Positions 1-8,466 are shown, counted from the stretch's first letter. The stretch: 64,000 bases of DNA from Acidovorax sp. Root219 (GCF_001428665.1 NZ_LMIJ01000014.1:1-64000), one strand, 5' to 3'. Numbers and translations are program-made. The notes: generated from the letters alone by a model not told the origin.

Positions 1-306
1 GAGGGCGGCGACGCCGCGCTGCCGGACCAACTGTGCATAACTGCGTGCTGTGCATAACGCTGCAAAGCCGCCACTGAGCGGTAGCGTGCGCAAGGACAGC
101 CTCGGCCGATAGCGGGAGTCTAGCTGGTCGCGCGAGTGTCCTGTATCACCCAAGAAGGCGACTCGGCGAAGCTGCTCATCGGCGACGACCTGGGCATGGC
201 CACTAGAGCCGTTCTCGGTGTCCAGTTCCCGCCGTTGCGGCTGTCCAACTCAATTCGCCCCCGCTGACCAGCAGCGACCGAAATACGCAGCAAGCCACAA
301 CGCCGG
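1..306. other. No supported gene; accessory DNA with a short direct repeat
   Basis: No reading frame on either strand here looks like a protein. The partner gene that often follows mobile mystery protein A (a Fic-like 'mobile mystery protein B') was looked for on the minus strand downstream of the regulator; the frames are short and interrupted, and no Fic motif is visible. The only structure seen is an 11-base direct repeat near the left edge. Confidence 0.5.
31..58. repeat. Two 11-bp direct repeats, DnaA-box-like on the minus strand
   Basis: CTGTGCATAAC occurs at 31-41 and again at 48-58, a 17-bp period. On the minus strand each copy contains TTATGCACA, one base away from the consensus DnaA box TTATCCACA. 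Seen in sequence; any role in replication or at a mobile element end is speculation. Confidence 0.5.
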
Positions 307-801
307 CTACCAAAATGCGCGTTGGTCGATGCGTGAAAGAAGCGAGGCGAGCACAACCAGCGACTGGCCGTCAATGTTCATCGGGGTGCTGCCTGCCCCC
401 ATCGGAACCGCGCCTTTGGAGTGCTCCATGGCTCGCGCCATCACCTGGTCGACCAAGCTGATCCTGGGCACCAGAACGTACCGCACGTCGCAGTTCAACC
501 CATCTGCAATCTTGGCCAGGGTGTTGAGAGAAATTGAGCCATCAGCTTCCGACTTTTCAAGCTGCCTGACTCCTTGCGGAGAGATGCCGATGCGTCGACC
601 CAAGGTCTCAGAGTTCATCCCCAGAGCCAGGCGCACAGTCTTCACCCACCCGCTCCTGGGCGTGCCTGGACCCTGCAGCTTCGCTAGTTCGCGAAACTGG
701 CTGTCGAGTTCAACCAAGCGGGAAAGATCCAATCGATTCTTCAAGGGCGAGTGGCAGCGAAAGTTCAAAACAACACTCTGATTGCGCAGATGTCTTCGCA
801 A
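307..801 (-). CDS. XRE-type HTH regulator, mobile mystery protein A-like
   Basis: Cytoplasmic DNA-binding protein of 164 residues. The central region (about residues 50-105) is an XRE helix-turn-helix with the pattern W-V-x-x-V-R-x-A-L-G-M, then S-x-Q-G-V-x-x-L-E-K-S-E-A-D-G, then a C-terminal L-V-P-R-x-S-L segment. This order matches the family annotated as 'mobile mystery protein A', usually found on mobile DNA beside a Fic-like partner. The partner is not visible downstream. The first residues are atypical, so an internal start near codon 12 (GTG) is possible. The family call comes from memory of the motif order, not from a search. Confidence 0.7.
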   Translation of the reverse strand: MRRHLRNQSVVLNFRCHSPLKNRLDLSRLVELDSQFRELAKLQGPGTPRSGWVKTVRLALGMNSETLGRRIGISPQGVRQLEKSEADGSISLNTLAKIADGLNCDVRYVLVPRISLVDQVMARAMEHSKGAVPMGAGSTPMNIDGQSLVVLASLLSRIDQRAFW

Positions 802-917
802 GGCAAGTGGGAGCTTTCCATTTGCGCTGGACCGCCTTGAAACGGGTTTTGCGCGGAGAAAGTTCAGCTATCTTCGCACGCTCAGTCCCAAACAGGACCA
901 ACTAGTCCCCTAAATAT

Positions 918-1391
918 TTGACGAGTATGTTGCAGTTAGACAAAGAACAGATCGGCCATTTCAGCGAGATGGACCTGGAAGAAATCCTTCAAACCGGTGG
1001 CTTTGATGCAATCCTTCCAAGAAGCCTTAGCGACGGCCAATTGGTGTGTGTTTCCGATCAACTTCGGGCCATGCTGTGGGGAGAAGGCACACGAGGTCCC
1101 GACGGCGAACCCAATGCAGCGATCGCGATGGCGTTGCTGTTGATAGCAAAGGCACATCCGTCGCCTCCCGTAAATGGCGAACTCATTTTTGAAGGCAGCC
1201 TTGAGCAGTTACGCGACGTGATGATGGTGCTCAGCATGGCCGCAGACCGCGAGATCGTGAACAGACTGCTCAATCGCCCAAACGACGACGAATCGTTGTC
1301 CATGCTGACAGGAATTGAAGCCATCATGGTCGGAGAAAGTTCTCCATCGCAGCCAAGAAGGGCTAAGCGACGTCCTCAGGCAGCAGTGTAG
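918..1391 (+). CDS. Hypothetical protein (157 aa)
   Basis: Not recognised. The frame opens with TTG at 918 and has an in-frame ATG at 927 three codons later; the ATG is equally likely to be the true start. The product is acidic at the N terminus, has a hydrophobic helix around residues 68-77 (alternating A, M and L), and ends in a basic tail (R-R-A-K-R-R-P). No signal peptide or metal motif is seen. It is convergent with the XRE regulator at 1363-1674 and the two frames overlap by 29 bases at their 3' ends. Confidence 0.55.
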   Translation: MTSMLQLDKEQIGHFSEMDLEEILQTGGFDAILPRSLSDGQLVCVSDQLRAMLWGEGTRGPDGEPNAAIAMALLLIAKAHPSPPVNGELIFEGSLEQLRDVMMVLSMAADREIVNRLLNRPNDDESLSMLTGIEAIMVGESSPSQPRRAKRRPQAAV

Positions 1392-1674
1392 AGAGATCGG
1401 TTCGGACGGACTTCAGCACCTTCTCAATCGATGCTGCATCGAATCTGCGCGCGTATGCCACCGCAAGGAGAGTCATTGGATGAACCTGCAGGCCTTCAGC
1501 GAGGTGCTCCACCATGCCAATGCTGGGGAGCTGCTCGCCCTGCTCGAGACGCCCAATGTGCCGCCGGCTGATCGCCGGTGTCAGATCCTCCTGCGTGAAG
1601 CCGCGTGCGGTGCGCAGCTCCTTGAGCGCGCGACCGACAGCAGCTTTCGGTGGATCTGACTTTCGAGTTGGCAT
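1363..1674 (-). CDS. XRE family helix-turn-helix regulator
   Basis: Small cytoplasmic DNA-binding protein of 103 residues. Residues 14-60 form an XRE/Cro-CI helix-turn-helix: V-G-R-A-L-K-E-L-R-T-x-R-G-F-T-Q-E-D-L, then R-R-H-I-G-R-L-E-Q-G-E-Q-L-P-S-I. The C-terminal 40 residues are helical and probably dimerise. It may regulate itself or the convergent gene at 918-1391; such pairs occur in toxin-antitoxin modules, but no toxin fold is recognised. An inverted repeat at 1732-1753, 58 bp upstream of the start, is a candidate operator. Confidence 0.8.
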   Translation of the reverse strand: MPTRKSDPPKAAVGRALKELRTARGFTQEDLTPAISRRHIGRLEQGEQLPSIGMVEHLAEGLQVHPMTLLAVAYARRFDAASIEKVLKSVRTDLSTLLPEDVA

Positions 1675-1731
1675 TCACTCGATTTCCGCCGATGGAGACT
1701 TAAAAGACCACGTCTAACTAGTCGCATTCTG

Positions 1732-1753
1732 GTGGAAATTTGATGATTTCCAC
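1732..1753. promoter_or_regulatory. Perfect inverted repeat upstream of the XRE gene
   Basis: GTGGAAAT at 1732-1739 is mirrored by ATTTCCAC at 1746-1753 around a 6-base centre. It lies upstream of the minus-strand XRE gene, so it may be an operator; the absence of a T-run argues against a terminator. Confidence 0.4.
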
Positions 1754-1910
1754 TTCCGAATGGCTGCCGAAGAGTCCCCAAGCCAGTGTTTATCAGCCTT
1801 GGACTGACCCTCGATTTGGATAAGCACTTCTGCATCGCACTGCAGCGAATCACCGCAAACGGGGAACTACAGCCTGTTCGCCCACCTGATCAAAAACAAG
1901 GTACTGCATC

Positions 1911-2291
1911 GTGCAGATTCAATTTCTCAATGAGCGTCCCGCCCCCGATGTTCAAGTTCAGCCCGAGGTCCAACTGGACCATTGGCGAATCCTTCAACGT
2001 GGAACCGGGACGCTGCACATCGTCGCGATGCTGGGCCCTATGACACTCAGGGTTACTTCGGCCTTGGCTGCCATTGATCTTGCGAGCGCAATGGTCAAGA
2101 CGGGATCAGGTCGCAACTATCACCTCGCAGCACCGCCCGAAGAAGACAAGGAGCTGCGGATGTTGATGGAGCTGCGTGGCAAGCTTGCCATCGGGACGGT
2201 TTCGGCTGATGTGAGCGATGGCGTCTGGCACGCGGTATCTGTCGGCTCGTGGCCAGACCATGGCGGCGGGCTACTGCCACCCTGGCAATAG
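1911..2291 (+). CDS. Hypothetical protein (126 aa)
   Basis: Not recognised. The start is GTG at 1911 with an AAGGTAC purine stretch about 8 bases upstream. The product has no signal peptide and no obvious membrane span. It ends in W-P-D-H-G-G-G-L-L-P-P-W-Q, and the region around residues 45-62 is hydrophobic (T-L-R-V-T-S-A-L-A-A-I-D-L-A). It is the first frame of the rightward phosphoesterase group, ending 22 bases before the likely start of the next gene, which suggests co-transcription. Moderate support only: correct spacing and no better frame in this interval. Confidence 0.5.
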   Translation: MQIQFLNERPAPDVQVQPEVQLDHWRILQRGTGTLHIVAMLGPMTLRVTSALAAIDLASAMVKTGSGRNYHLAAPPEEDKELRMLMELRGKLAIGTVSADVSDGVWHAVSVGSWPDHGGGLLPPWQ

Positions 2292-2313
2292 TTCCGTTTC
2301 CTTACTACGCACT

Positions 2314-2973
2314 ATGGATTTCAACGACGCACTGAACCTATTTCAGCGCACTCTGGCCACGGAGCGATCCCGGCCCGATGTGCACGCTGCGATGCTGGAC
2401 CTCGCCAATCCCGACATCATCAACGATGCCAGCTCTCAGGTCGTGAATGCCCTGACCCGCGGTGAGCGGGTATGGATGACGTCCGATCTGCACCTGGGCC
2501 ACGCCAACCTGATCGAGTACAGCAAGCGGCCTTTTTTCGACGTCATGCAGATGAACGAGCACATCATCACCCAGATCCAGAAGGTCAAGGACGACGAATG
2601 GCTGCTGATTCTCGGGGACCTGGCCATGGGCGACCACGACGAGGCCATGGAGTGGATCCGACGCCTTCCGGGCCGCAAGGTCCTGGTCCTCGGGAACCAC
2701 GACCTCAAGCGCAATGGCAAGTGCCTCTACGTGAGGGAACGCGCGCTGCAGGGGCGGCAACCACTGTTCGACGCAGTGGTCCCATTTCTGTTCTGGCAAG
2801 ACATGCTGGGTCGGACCGTGTTTGCGAGCCACTATCCGGCGACGGTGGACCACGGTTTCCGCAGGCTTGTGAACTACCACGGCCACTTGCACCGCGACGT
2901 GCTGGCTCCCACCGAAATCACCCATTTTGTGAATGTGGGCTGGGACGTCACCCAAGGATTGTTATGCCTTTGA
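2314..2973 (+). CDS. Metallophosphoesterase
   Basis: Calcineurin-like phosphoesterase of 219 residues counted from the ATG at 2314; a longer frame opens at 2218 but overlaps the preceding gene. The metal-site motifs occur in canonical order: S-D-L-H-L-G-H, then G-D-L-A-M, then G-N-H-D-L, then H-Y-P, then H-G-H-L-H-R. The 50 residues before the first motif form a helical N-terminal extension. Its last 10 bases overlap the next gene. The substrate is unknown; the family hydrolyses phosphomono- or diesters of nucleotides, nucleic acids or proteins. Accessory location and a second phosphoesterase next door suggest a shared substrate (inference). Confidence 0.85.
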   Translation: MDFNDALNLFQRTLATERSRPDVHAAMLDLANPDIINDASSQVVNALTRGERVWMTSDLHLGHANLIEYSKRPFFDVMQMNEHIITQIQKVKDDEWLLILGDLAMGDHDEAMEWIRRLPGRKVLVLGNHDLKRNGKCLYVRERALQGRQPLFDAVVPFLFWQDMLGRTVFASHYPATVDHGFRRLVNYHGHLHRDVLAPTEITHFVNVGWDVTQGLLCL

Positions 2974-3254
2974 ACCCTCAATCCTTCAGTAAGCGATTCG
3001 AGCCCGAGCGCAGAGCGCACATCGACAGTCGCAACCGCATCCCCTTGCCGCCGGGCATGGGTTGGAAGGTGGGAGCCCGCGTGTACTTCTCGCTGGCCAG
3101 GAGTAGCGCTGACGGGGACGAACCACCAGAGTTCGTGATCACAACCAAACCAGGGATGCTGCTGAAAGGGAGATTGGTTTCCGCACGCATTCAGCGCGCT
3201 GGCTTCGCGCCGATGGTCAGGGCGCGCAGGAAGCCTCGCCGCTGTTGGCCATGA
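2964..3254 (+). CDS. Small AbrB-like hypothetical protein
   Basis: A 96-residue product starting at ATG 2964, inside the 3' end of the upstream phosphoesterase, and ending in an ATGA overlap with a possible start of the next gene; both overlaps suggest translational coupling. The core D-S-R-N-R-I-P-L-P-x-G-x-G-W-K-V-G-A-R-V-Y-F resembles the swapped-hairpin barrel of AbrB/MazE-type DNA-binding proteins, followed by F-V-I-T-T-K-P-G. The basic C terminus (R-A-R-R-K-P-R-R) would suit nucleic-acid binding. The AbrB likeness is inferred from pattern only. Confidence 0.65.
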   Translation: MPLNPQSFSKRFEPERRAHIDSRNRIPLPPGMGWKVGARVYFSLARSSADGDEPPEFVITTKPGMLLKGRLVSARIQRAGFAPMVRARRKPRRCWP

Positions 3255-4084
3255 GTCCGCGCAACGCCTTCAACAGAGCCTCCATGAAACTGCTCGTTTA
3301 CTCGGACCTGCACCTGGACCTGTGTCCCTTCAAGCTGCAGCTGGACCCGGACTTTCTCAAAACCGTCGACGTGGTCGTGCTGGCAGGTGACACCACCGAA
3401 GGCACGGGCGGGCTTCGTTGGGCGCGTGAGACATTTCCGGGCAAGCCCATCATCTACGTGGACGGCAACCATGAGTTCTACAGCCAACATTGGGATAAGC
3501 ACATTGATGTGATGCGCAAGCTGGCCCAGGATCACGAAGTCCACTACCTGGAGAACGATGCCGTTTTGATCGGCGGTGTGCGGGTTCTGGGGTGCACGCT
3601 CTGGACGGACTACGCACTGCACGGCGCCGAAGAGAAGCTGATTGCGATGAACACGGCGCGCCATCGCATGAGCGACTACCAGCGGATCAAGATCACGCGA
3701 CCGCCGGAGATGTATTGGCAGGAACGCAAGCACCGACTGGTCCCGGCGACGGCTGGGCGCCGGCACGACTCCAGCAGACTTTGGCTGGAGGAGCAACTGG
3801 GCCTGGGTGATCCAGAGAACACGGTGGTGGTCACCCACCATGCACCGCATCCGCGATCAATCCCGCAGGAGTTTGAAGGGCACCCGCTGTCACCTTGTTA
3901 CGCGAGCGACCTGGAAGCGCTTATGGGAAAGGCCGGCACCTGGATCCATGGGCACATCCACGAGAGCCTGGACTACCAAGTGTGGGGGACCCGGATCGTT
4001 ACCAACCCCAGGGGGTACAGGCTCCGGGGCGGTGGCATGCAGAACCCGGAGTTCCGGGCGGATTTCTGTGTGGATGTGGGCTGA
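3251..4084 (+). CDS. Metallophosphoesterase
   Basis: Second calcineurin-like phosphoesterase (277 aa from ATG 3251; ATG 3284 would give 266 aa beginning directly at the M-K-L-L-V-Y-S-D-L-H-L core). The 3251 start overlaps the upstream stop as ATGA. Metal-binding motifs in order: S-D-L-H-L, A-G-D-T, D-G-N-H-E-F-Y, T-H-H-A-P-H, and a terminal H-G-H-I-H. The insert between the third and fourth motifs contains W-T-D-Y and a helical segment seen in Ser/Thr phosphatase-like family members. It shares little with the first phosphoesterase outside the metal site. Substrate unknown. Confidence 0.87.
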   Translation: MSPRNAFNRASMKLLVYSDLHLDLCPFKLQLDPDFLKTVDVVVLAGDTTEGTGGLRWARETFPGKPIIYVDGNHEFYSQHWDKHIDVMRKLAQDHEVHYLENDAVLIGGVRVLGCTLWTDYALHGAEEKLIAMNTARHRMSDYQRIKITRPPEMYWQERKHRLVPATAGRRHDSSRLWLEEQLGLGDPENTVVVTHHAPHPRSIPQEFEGHPLSPCYASDLEALMGKAGTWIHGHIHESLDYQVWGTRIVTNPRGYRLRGGGMQNPEFRADFCVDVG

Positions 4085-4190
4085 ACGCCGCTGCTCCGCG
4101 TCAGGAAGCACGCGAAGTGCTCATCACCGATGGTGTACTCGCCGGCGCCACTTGCACAATCGCAATGAGATTATTTAAAGGATCATCGAC

Positions 4191-4820
4191 ATGAGCATCA
4201 AGCCAATCATCGCCCTGGATGCGGATGGGGTGTTGCTTGACTATGGCCTAGCCTATGCCTCGGTCTGGGAGCGGGCATTTGGCCAGCGGCCGGTCGAGCG
4301 GGACAAGGACGCTTATTTCCCGTTTAACCGCTGGGCGGTTGAGTTTCTGGATGGGGATCGCCTGGCAGCATTGCGGGCCCGCATGGACGAGCAGTTCTGG
4401 TCTTGTGTGCCCCCCTTGGAGCGAGCTGTTGATGCCTGTCATCGGCTTCACGATGCGGGCTATGAGCTGGTATGTGTCTCGGCTCTGTCCCCGCAGTTCG
4501 AAACGGCGCGCCTCAGGAACCTGCGGGATGCGGGGTTTCCGATCGAGCGCGTGATCGCCACGGGAGTAGCTGCAGGGGCGCGAAGCCCGAAGGCTGATGC
4601 GATTGAACTACTTGGGCCAGTGGCGTTCATTGATGACTTCCTGCCGTACTTTCGTGGGATCGCTCCGAGCGTCCATCGCGCACTGATCTGCCGCGGTCCG
4701 AACGGAAGCCCCAACGTCGGACCGGAGCTCGACCAGATCCATTCCTTGCACGCTAATCTGTGGGAGTTCAGCGAGTGGATGCGGGTCCATGGCAGCTTAC
4801 TGCCGTCGAGGGCGGTGTAG
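4191..4820 (+). CDS. HAD-superfamily hydrolase
   Basis: A 209-residue protein with HAD motif I (A-L-D-A-D-G-V-L-L-D-Y, residues 8-18; nucleophile Asp10 and general acid Asp12), motif II serine in V-C-V-S-A-L, a lysine in S-P-K-A-D-A, and a motif IV acidic pair in F-I-D-D-F. Probably a small phosphatase; substrate unknown. AAAGGATC upstream of ATG 4191 is a good ribosome binding site. It lies 106 bases after the second phosphoesterase on the same strand, so three hydrolases of phosphate esters sit in a row. Confidence 0.85.
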   Translation: MSIKPIIALDADGVLLDYGLAYASVWERAFGQRPVERDKDAYFPFNRWAVEFLDGDRLAALRARMDEQFWSCVPPLERAVDACHRLHDAGYELVCVSALSPQFETARLRNLRDAGFPIERVIATGVAAGARSPKADAIELLGPVAFIDDFLPYFRGIAPSVHRALICRGPNGSPNVGPELDQIHSLHANLWEFSEWMRVHGSLLPSRAV

Positions 4821-4973
4821 CCCGGTGGTAGGCCGATTAACTAGCGCTTAGAGGCACGAGGCCACAAGGGCAATCGGCTTCAGGCAGCTGACGCCGGATT
4901 TCACCGGGCGTACGCAAGGTATTGGCTTGTCTGCTGGTGTTGGCACGTGCCTGCATGCTGGTGCGCAAAGCCC

Positions 4974-7382
4974 CTATTTCTTCCAAGACCGCAACGTCAG
5001 GGCGTTGGTCACAACACTCACACTGCTCAACGCCATGGCAGCCCCAGCCACCATCGGGTTCAGCAAGCCAAACGCTGCCAATGGGATTCCCACCACGTTG
5101 TAGGCAAACGCCCAGAACAGGTTCTGCCGGATCTTGGCGTACGTGCGCCGGGAAATATCAATGGCATCCGCGATCAGTGCCGGGTCGCCGCGCATCAGAG
5201 TGATCCCCGCTGCGTGCATTGCCACGTCCGTGCCGGTGGACATGGCGATCCCCACGTCTGCAGCTGCCAGCGCAGGGGCGTCGTTGATGCCGTCGCCCAC
5301 CATGGCGACGACCCTGCCTCCTCCCTTGAGTTGCGCAACGATTGCGGCCTTGCCCTCTGGCAAAACATCAGCACGAACCTGGTCGATACTTAAAGCGCCC
5401 GCCACCATCGCTGCGCTACCCTGGTTGTCGCCAGTCACCAGGACGGTCTTGATGCCCAGCGCTTGCAATTGGGCAATGGCCTGTTGGGAGGTTGCCTTGA
5501 CGGTGTCACCGAACGCCAACATTCCGAGTACCTCTGGCGAATCGGTCACATCGGCCAGCCATGACACGGTACGACCTTGTTGCTGCATTTGTGCAGCGGC
5601 TACCGCCAGACTTTTCGTGTTGACCCCCAGCTCATTCATGTACCGGGTACTGCCCAAGCGAATCTGACGCCCTTTGACCACAGCGGACATCCCTCGTCCA
5701 GCCACGGCGGTTACTTCGGTGGCCCGGGGCACCACGATCGCCTGGGTGCGCGCGGCATCCATCACGGCCTTGGCCAGAGGATGCTCACTGCCGTTCTGGA
5801 TGGCTGCGGCAAACGGCAGCAGGTGCTCCTTGCCTCCCTCGGCAGGGACCGCGGCCGCGAGAGTCGGCTTCCCCTCGGTCAGCGTACCGGTCTTGTCGAA
5901 TGCCACGGTGTCGATGCGGTGCGCCGTTTCAAGTGCTTCGGCATCCTTGATCAGAATGCCATGGCGCGCCGCTACACCAGTGCCCGCCATGATCGCGGTG
6001 GGGGTTGCCAAACCCAGAGCACAAGGACATGCGATGACGAGCACTGCTACGGCATTAAGGATCGCTTGTTCCCAGTTGCCCGTGGCAACACCCCAGCCCA
6101 TCAGCGTGAGCACGGCAAGGCCAAGCACCACAGGAACGAACACGGCACTGACTTTGTCCACCATGCGCTGGATAGGTGCCTTTTTGGCCTGTGCCGACTC
6201 GACCATGCGCACGATGCGCGACAGTGTTGACTCGGCGCCGATGGCGGTCGTTTGGACCAGCAGCAGGCCTTCCGCGTTCACGGCTCCTCCCGTTACCTTG
6301 TCTCCAACAAGCTTCGCGACAGGAAGACTTTCACCGGTGATCAGCGATTCGTCCACCTGGCTGGAGCCTTCGACCACCGTGCCGTCCACCGGAATTCTTT
6401 CCCCTGGGCGAACCACCACTGTGTCGCCCACTCTCACCCGCGCGAGCGGCTGGTCGATGTCGCCCTCTGGTGTGCGCACACGCGCCACTTCGGGCCGCAG
6501 AGCATGCAGCGCCCGGATGGCCGCCGTGGTTTGCCTCTTGGCCCTTGCCTCCAGCCACTTTCCCAAAAGGACGAGCGTGACGATGACGGCGGAAGCCTCG
6601 AAGTACAGGTGGGGCGTTCCATGCTCGGCATGCTTGAAGAGCAGATACAGGCTCAGGCCGTACCCAGCCGAGGTACCCAGCGCCACCAGCAAGTCCATGT
6701 TTCCCGCGCCTGCGCGCAGCGCCTTCCAGCCTGCCCGGTAAAACCGCGCACCCAGCCAGAACTGCACCGGCGTAGCCAAAGCCAGCTGAATCCATCCGCT
6801 CAGACTCCAGTCCTGACCAAATACCATGCCCAGCATGGGGAGCACCAGTGGCACAGACAGGAACGCGGCGAGCGCGACGGGCCACCAGGGCTCTGCATGG
6901 GTCTTGTGGTCCGCAGGCGCATTCGCGTCCACCACCTCTGCCTGGTAGCCAGCCTTCTCGATGGCTGCTACCAGTCGATCAATCGTCAATCCCGCAGCAA
7001 AACGGACTTGCGCGCGCTCGTTGGCCAGATTGACTTCGGCATGCGTCACACCGGGCAAGGCCTTCAGGGCTTTTTCTACGCGACCGACGCAGGAAGCGCA
7101 CGTCATGCCACCGACGGACAGCTCCACTGACTCATCGGCCACTGAGTAGCCAGCCTTTTGCACTGCCGCGGTCAGGGTGGGTACTGCAACGGAAGCTGCG
7201 GCCACCACGCTGGCACGCTCGGTAGCGATGTTCACGGTCACATCCTGGACGCCAGGCACGGCTTTGAGGGCCTTCTCGACCCGCCCGACGCAGGAGGCAC
7301 AGGTCATGCCGAGGATTGGCAGGTCCAGGAGTGCTGTTGGTAGGGAGTTGGCTAGCGTCGCGTCATGGACAGCGGAATTCAT
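4974..7382 (-). CDS. copA: Cu(I)-translocating P1B-type ATPase
   Basis: Inner-membrane Cu(I)/Ag(I) exporter of about 802 residues. Two N-terminal HMA domains carry [15 protein letters not shown] (Cys28/31 and Cys95/98). The transport motif C-P-C is at residues 452-454, followed by the phosphorylation loop D-K-T-G-T-L-T-E-G, the S-E-H-P-L-A motif and [10 protein letters not shown] chose the start at 7382 because GGAGAC lies just upstream, and because a longer frame to 7460 would run through a CueR-type operator at 7441-7458. It is divergent from copZ and cueR, which probably control it. Its two metal-binding domains are strongly alike over the Cys helix. Confidence 0.96.
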   Translation of the reverse strand: MNSAVHDATLANSLPTALLDLPILGMTCASCVGRVEKALKAVPGVQDVTVNIATERASVVAAASVAVPTLTAAVQKAGYSVADESVELSVGGMTCASCVGRVEKALKALPGVTHAEVNLANERAQVRFAAGLTIDRLVAAIEKAGYQAEVVDANAPADHKTHAEPWWPVALAAFLSVPLVLPMLGMVFGQDWSLSGWIQLALATPVQFWLGARFYRAGWKALRAGAGNMDLLVALGTSAGYGLSLYLLFKHAEHGTPHLYFEASAVIVTLVLLGKWLEARAKRQTTAAIRALHALRPEVARVRTPEGDIDQPLARVRVGDTVVVRPGERIPVDGTVVEGSSQVDESLITGESLPVAKLVGDKVTGGAVNAEGLLLVQTTAIGAESTLSRIVRMVESAQAKKAPIQRMVDKVSAVFVPVVLGLAVLTLMGWGVATGNWEQAILNAVAVLVIACPCALGLATPTAIMAGTGVAARHGILIKDAEALETAHRIDTVAFDKTGTLTEGKPTLAAAVPAEGGKEHLLPFAAAIQNGSEHPLAKAVMDAARTQAIVVPRATEVTAVAGRGMSAVVKGRQIRLGSTRYMNELGVNTKSLAVAAAQMQQQGRTVSWLADVTDSPEVLGMLAFGDTVKATSQQAIAQLQALGIKTVLVTGDNQGSAAMVAGALSIDQVRADVLPEGKAAIVAQLKGGGRVVAMVGDGINDAPALAAADVGIAMSTGTDVAMHAAGITLMRGDPALIADAIDISRRTYAKIRQNLFWAFAYNVVGIPLAAFGLLNPMVAGAAMALSSVSVVTNALTLRSWKK

Positions 7383-7440
7383 GGCAGTCTCCAAGTGAAG
7401 TTCAAACCCGGCGTTGGCCGGCACAGGGTGAACTTTCAGG

Positions 7441-7458
7441 GTTGACACGGGGGTAGAC
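7441..7458 (-). promoter_or_regulatory. CueR-type operator for copA
   Basis: Read on the minus strand this is GTCTACCCCCGTGTCAAC, sharing the core CCCCGTG-x-CAA with the sites before copZ, cueR and the second copper ATPase. It lies about 60 bases upstream of the copA start. Promoter hexamers are less clear than at copZ. Confidence 0.55.
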
Positions 7459-7500
7459 ACAAGCGGGCCAGTTGCGTTTTAGCGCGGACCATGCAATGCC

Positions 7501-7531
7501 TTGACCTTGCCCCCGTGACAAGCCACAGACT
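7501..7531 (+). promoter_or_regulatory. CueR-type promoter of copZ
   Basis: A -35 hexamer TTGACC (7501-7506) and a -10-like CAGACT (7526-7531) are 19 bases apart, the long spacing typical of MerR-family promoters. The spacer holds the dyad CTTG-N8-CAAG around CCCCCGTGA, as expected for CueR binding. Confidence 0.7.
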
Positions 7532-7565
7532 GGGCACCTCTTAACTTTTCCCCCCGAGGTGAAAC

Positions 7566-7757
7566 ATGCATGAATTTCAGCTTCCCGACATGACCTGCGG
7601 CCACTGTGCAGGGATGGTGAGCCAGACGCTGCAGATGACGGACCCTGGATGCAAGATTCAGGTGGACATGCCCAAGCGCACGGTCACAGTGCAAAGCACA
7701 GAAGACCGCCAGACGCTTGCAGAGGCACTGACCGAGGCTGGCTATCCGCCCGCCTGA
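7566..7757 (+). CDS. copZ: Copper chaperone (HMA domain)
   Basis: A 63-residue cytosolic metallochaperone consisting of one HMA fold. The metal site is M-T-C-G-H-C (Cys11 and Cys14), with the C-terminal E-A-G-Y-P typical of the family's last strand. It should bind Cu(I) and pass it to CopA. Divergent from copA and followed by cueR; the MerR-type promoter lies 35 bases upstream of its start. His between the two cysteines is a common variant in proteobacterial CopZ. Confidence 0.9.
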   Translation: MHEFQLPDMTCGHCAGMVSQTLQMTDPGCKIQVDMPKRTVTVQSTEDRQTLAEALTEAGYPPA

Positions 7758-7792
7758 TCTCCCGCCGGTACCCGAGAGAGCCTTCACGGGTA

Positions 7793-7823
7793 TTGACATT
7801 GACACGGTGGCAAGGCTCAAAGT
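7793..7823 (+). promoter_or_regulatory. CueR-type operator/promoter before cueR
   Basis: TTGACA at 7793-7798 is followed by a 19-base spacer containing TTGACACGGTGGCAAG, whose reverse complement carries the same CCACCGTGTCAA core as the second copper ATPase promoter. The -10 position reads CAAAGT, which is weak. Likely autoregulation of cueR. Confidence 0.55.
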
Positions 7824-7861
7824 CATGGCTATCGTGTTTTACCCAATGCGCAGGAGCGACC

Positions 7862-8419
7862 ATGACCGCACTCATGAATATCGGCGATGCTGCCAAAGCA
7901 GCAGGCGTATCGCCCAAGATGATCCGCCACTACGAGCAAACGGGCCTGTTGCCCGAAGCGGAGCGCAGCGAGTCTGGCTACAGGCTGTACGGCGAGCGAG
8001 AGGTCTCGGTGCTGCGTTTCATCCGGCAGTCACGCCGCCTGGGGTTTTCGATGCCGCAGATCGCTCAGTTGATCGGCCAATGGGGCGATACCCAACGCAG
8101 CAGCCGCCAAGTCAAGGCCATTGCTGAGCGCCATCTGGCGGATCTGCAGGAGAAGCTACGGGAGATTGTGGAGATGAAGTCGGCACTGGAGCAGCTCGTG
8201 GCTGTCTGCGCAGGCGATGACCATGCCAACTGTGCGATCTTGAACAACCTGGCCGCCGAGAGTCCATCCGCGCCAAATCACAGCGCAAGCTTCGTCAAAC
8301 CGCAGCGCCGCGGCGCCAGCGTGGCAAAGACACGGGTGGCTCCGGGCACGGTGGCAACCAGCCATCTGGATCTCATGACGTGGATGCGCGGAGTGCACAT
8401 CCATCGCGGGGGGCATTAA
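7862..8419 (+). CDS. cueR: Cu(I)-responsive MerR-family regulator with C-terminal extension
   Basis: A 185-residue regulator. ATG 7862 is preceded by CAGGAG. N-terminal MerR winged helix (I-G-D-A-A-K-A-A-G-V-S, then I-R-H-Y-E-Q-T-G-L-L-P), coiled-coil dimer helix about residues 85-115, then the metal loop C-A-G-D-D-H-A-N-C-A-I-L with Cys116 and Cys124, the spacing of CueR. CueR proteins normally end about 10 residues beyond this loop; here about 55 further residues follow, basic and then His-containing (H-I-H-R-G-G-H). It should activate copZ, copA, itself and the ATPase at 17253 through MerR-type promoters. Confidence 0.92.
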   Translation: MTALMNIGDAAKAAGVSPKMIRHYEQTGLLPEAERSESGYRLYGEREVSVLRFIRQSRRLGFSMPQIAQLIGQWGDTQRSSRQVKAIAERHLADLQEKLREIVEMKSALEQLVAVCAGDDHANCAILNNLAAESPSAPNHSASFVKPQRRGASVAKTRVAPGTVATSHLDLMTWMRGVHIHRGGH

Positions 8420-8432
8420 ACGCTGTCTCTGG

Positions 8433-8450
8433 CGCCCGATCGCTCGGGCG
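8433..8450. terminator. Stem-loop between convergent cueR and cusF-like gene
   Basis: CGCCCGA (8433-8439) pairs perfectly with TCGGGCG (8444-8450) around a TCGC tetraloop, 14 bases past the cueR stop and 17 bases before the stop of the opposing gene. No T-run, so it may act only as a barrier or processing hairpin. Confidence 0.5.
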
Positions 8451-8466
8451 TCGAACCGCCCTTGGA

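Noticed and set aside
1-306. Fic-like mobile mystery protein B downstream of the A-like regulator
   Set aside because: All minus-strand frames are interrupted and no H-x-F-x-x-G-N-G motif is visible.
4831-4877. GCCGATT and AATCGGC inverted copies after the HAD gene
   Set aside because: The arms are only 7 bases and about 33 bases apart, without a T-run; too weak to call a terminator or attachment site.
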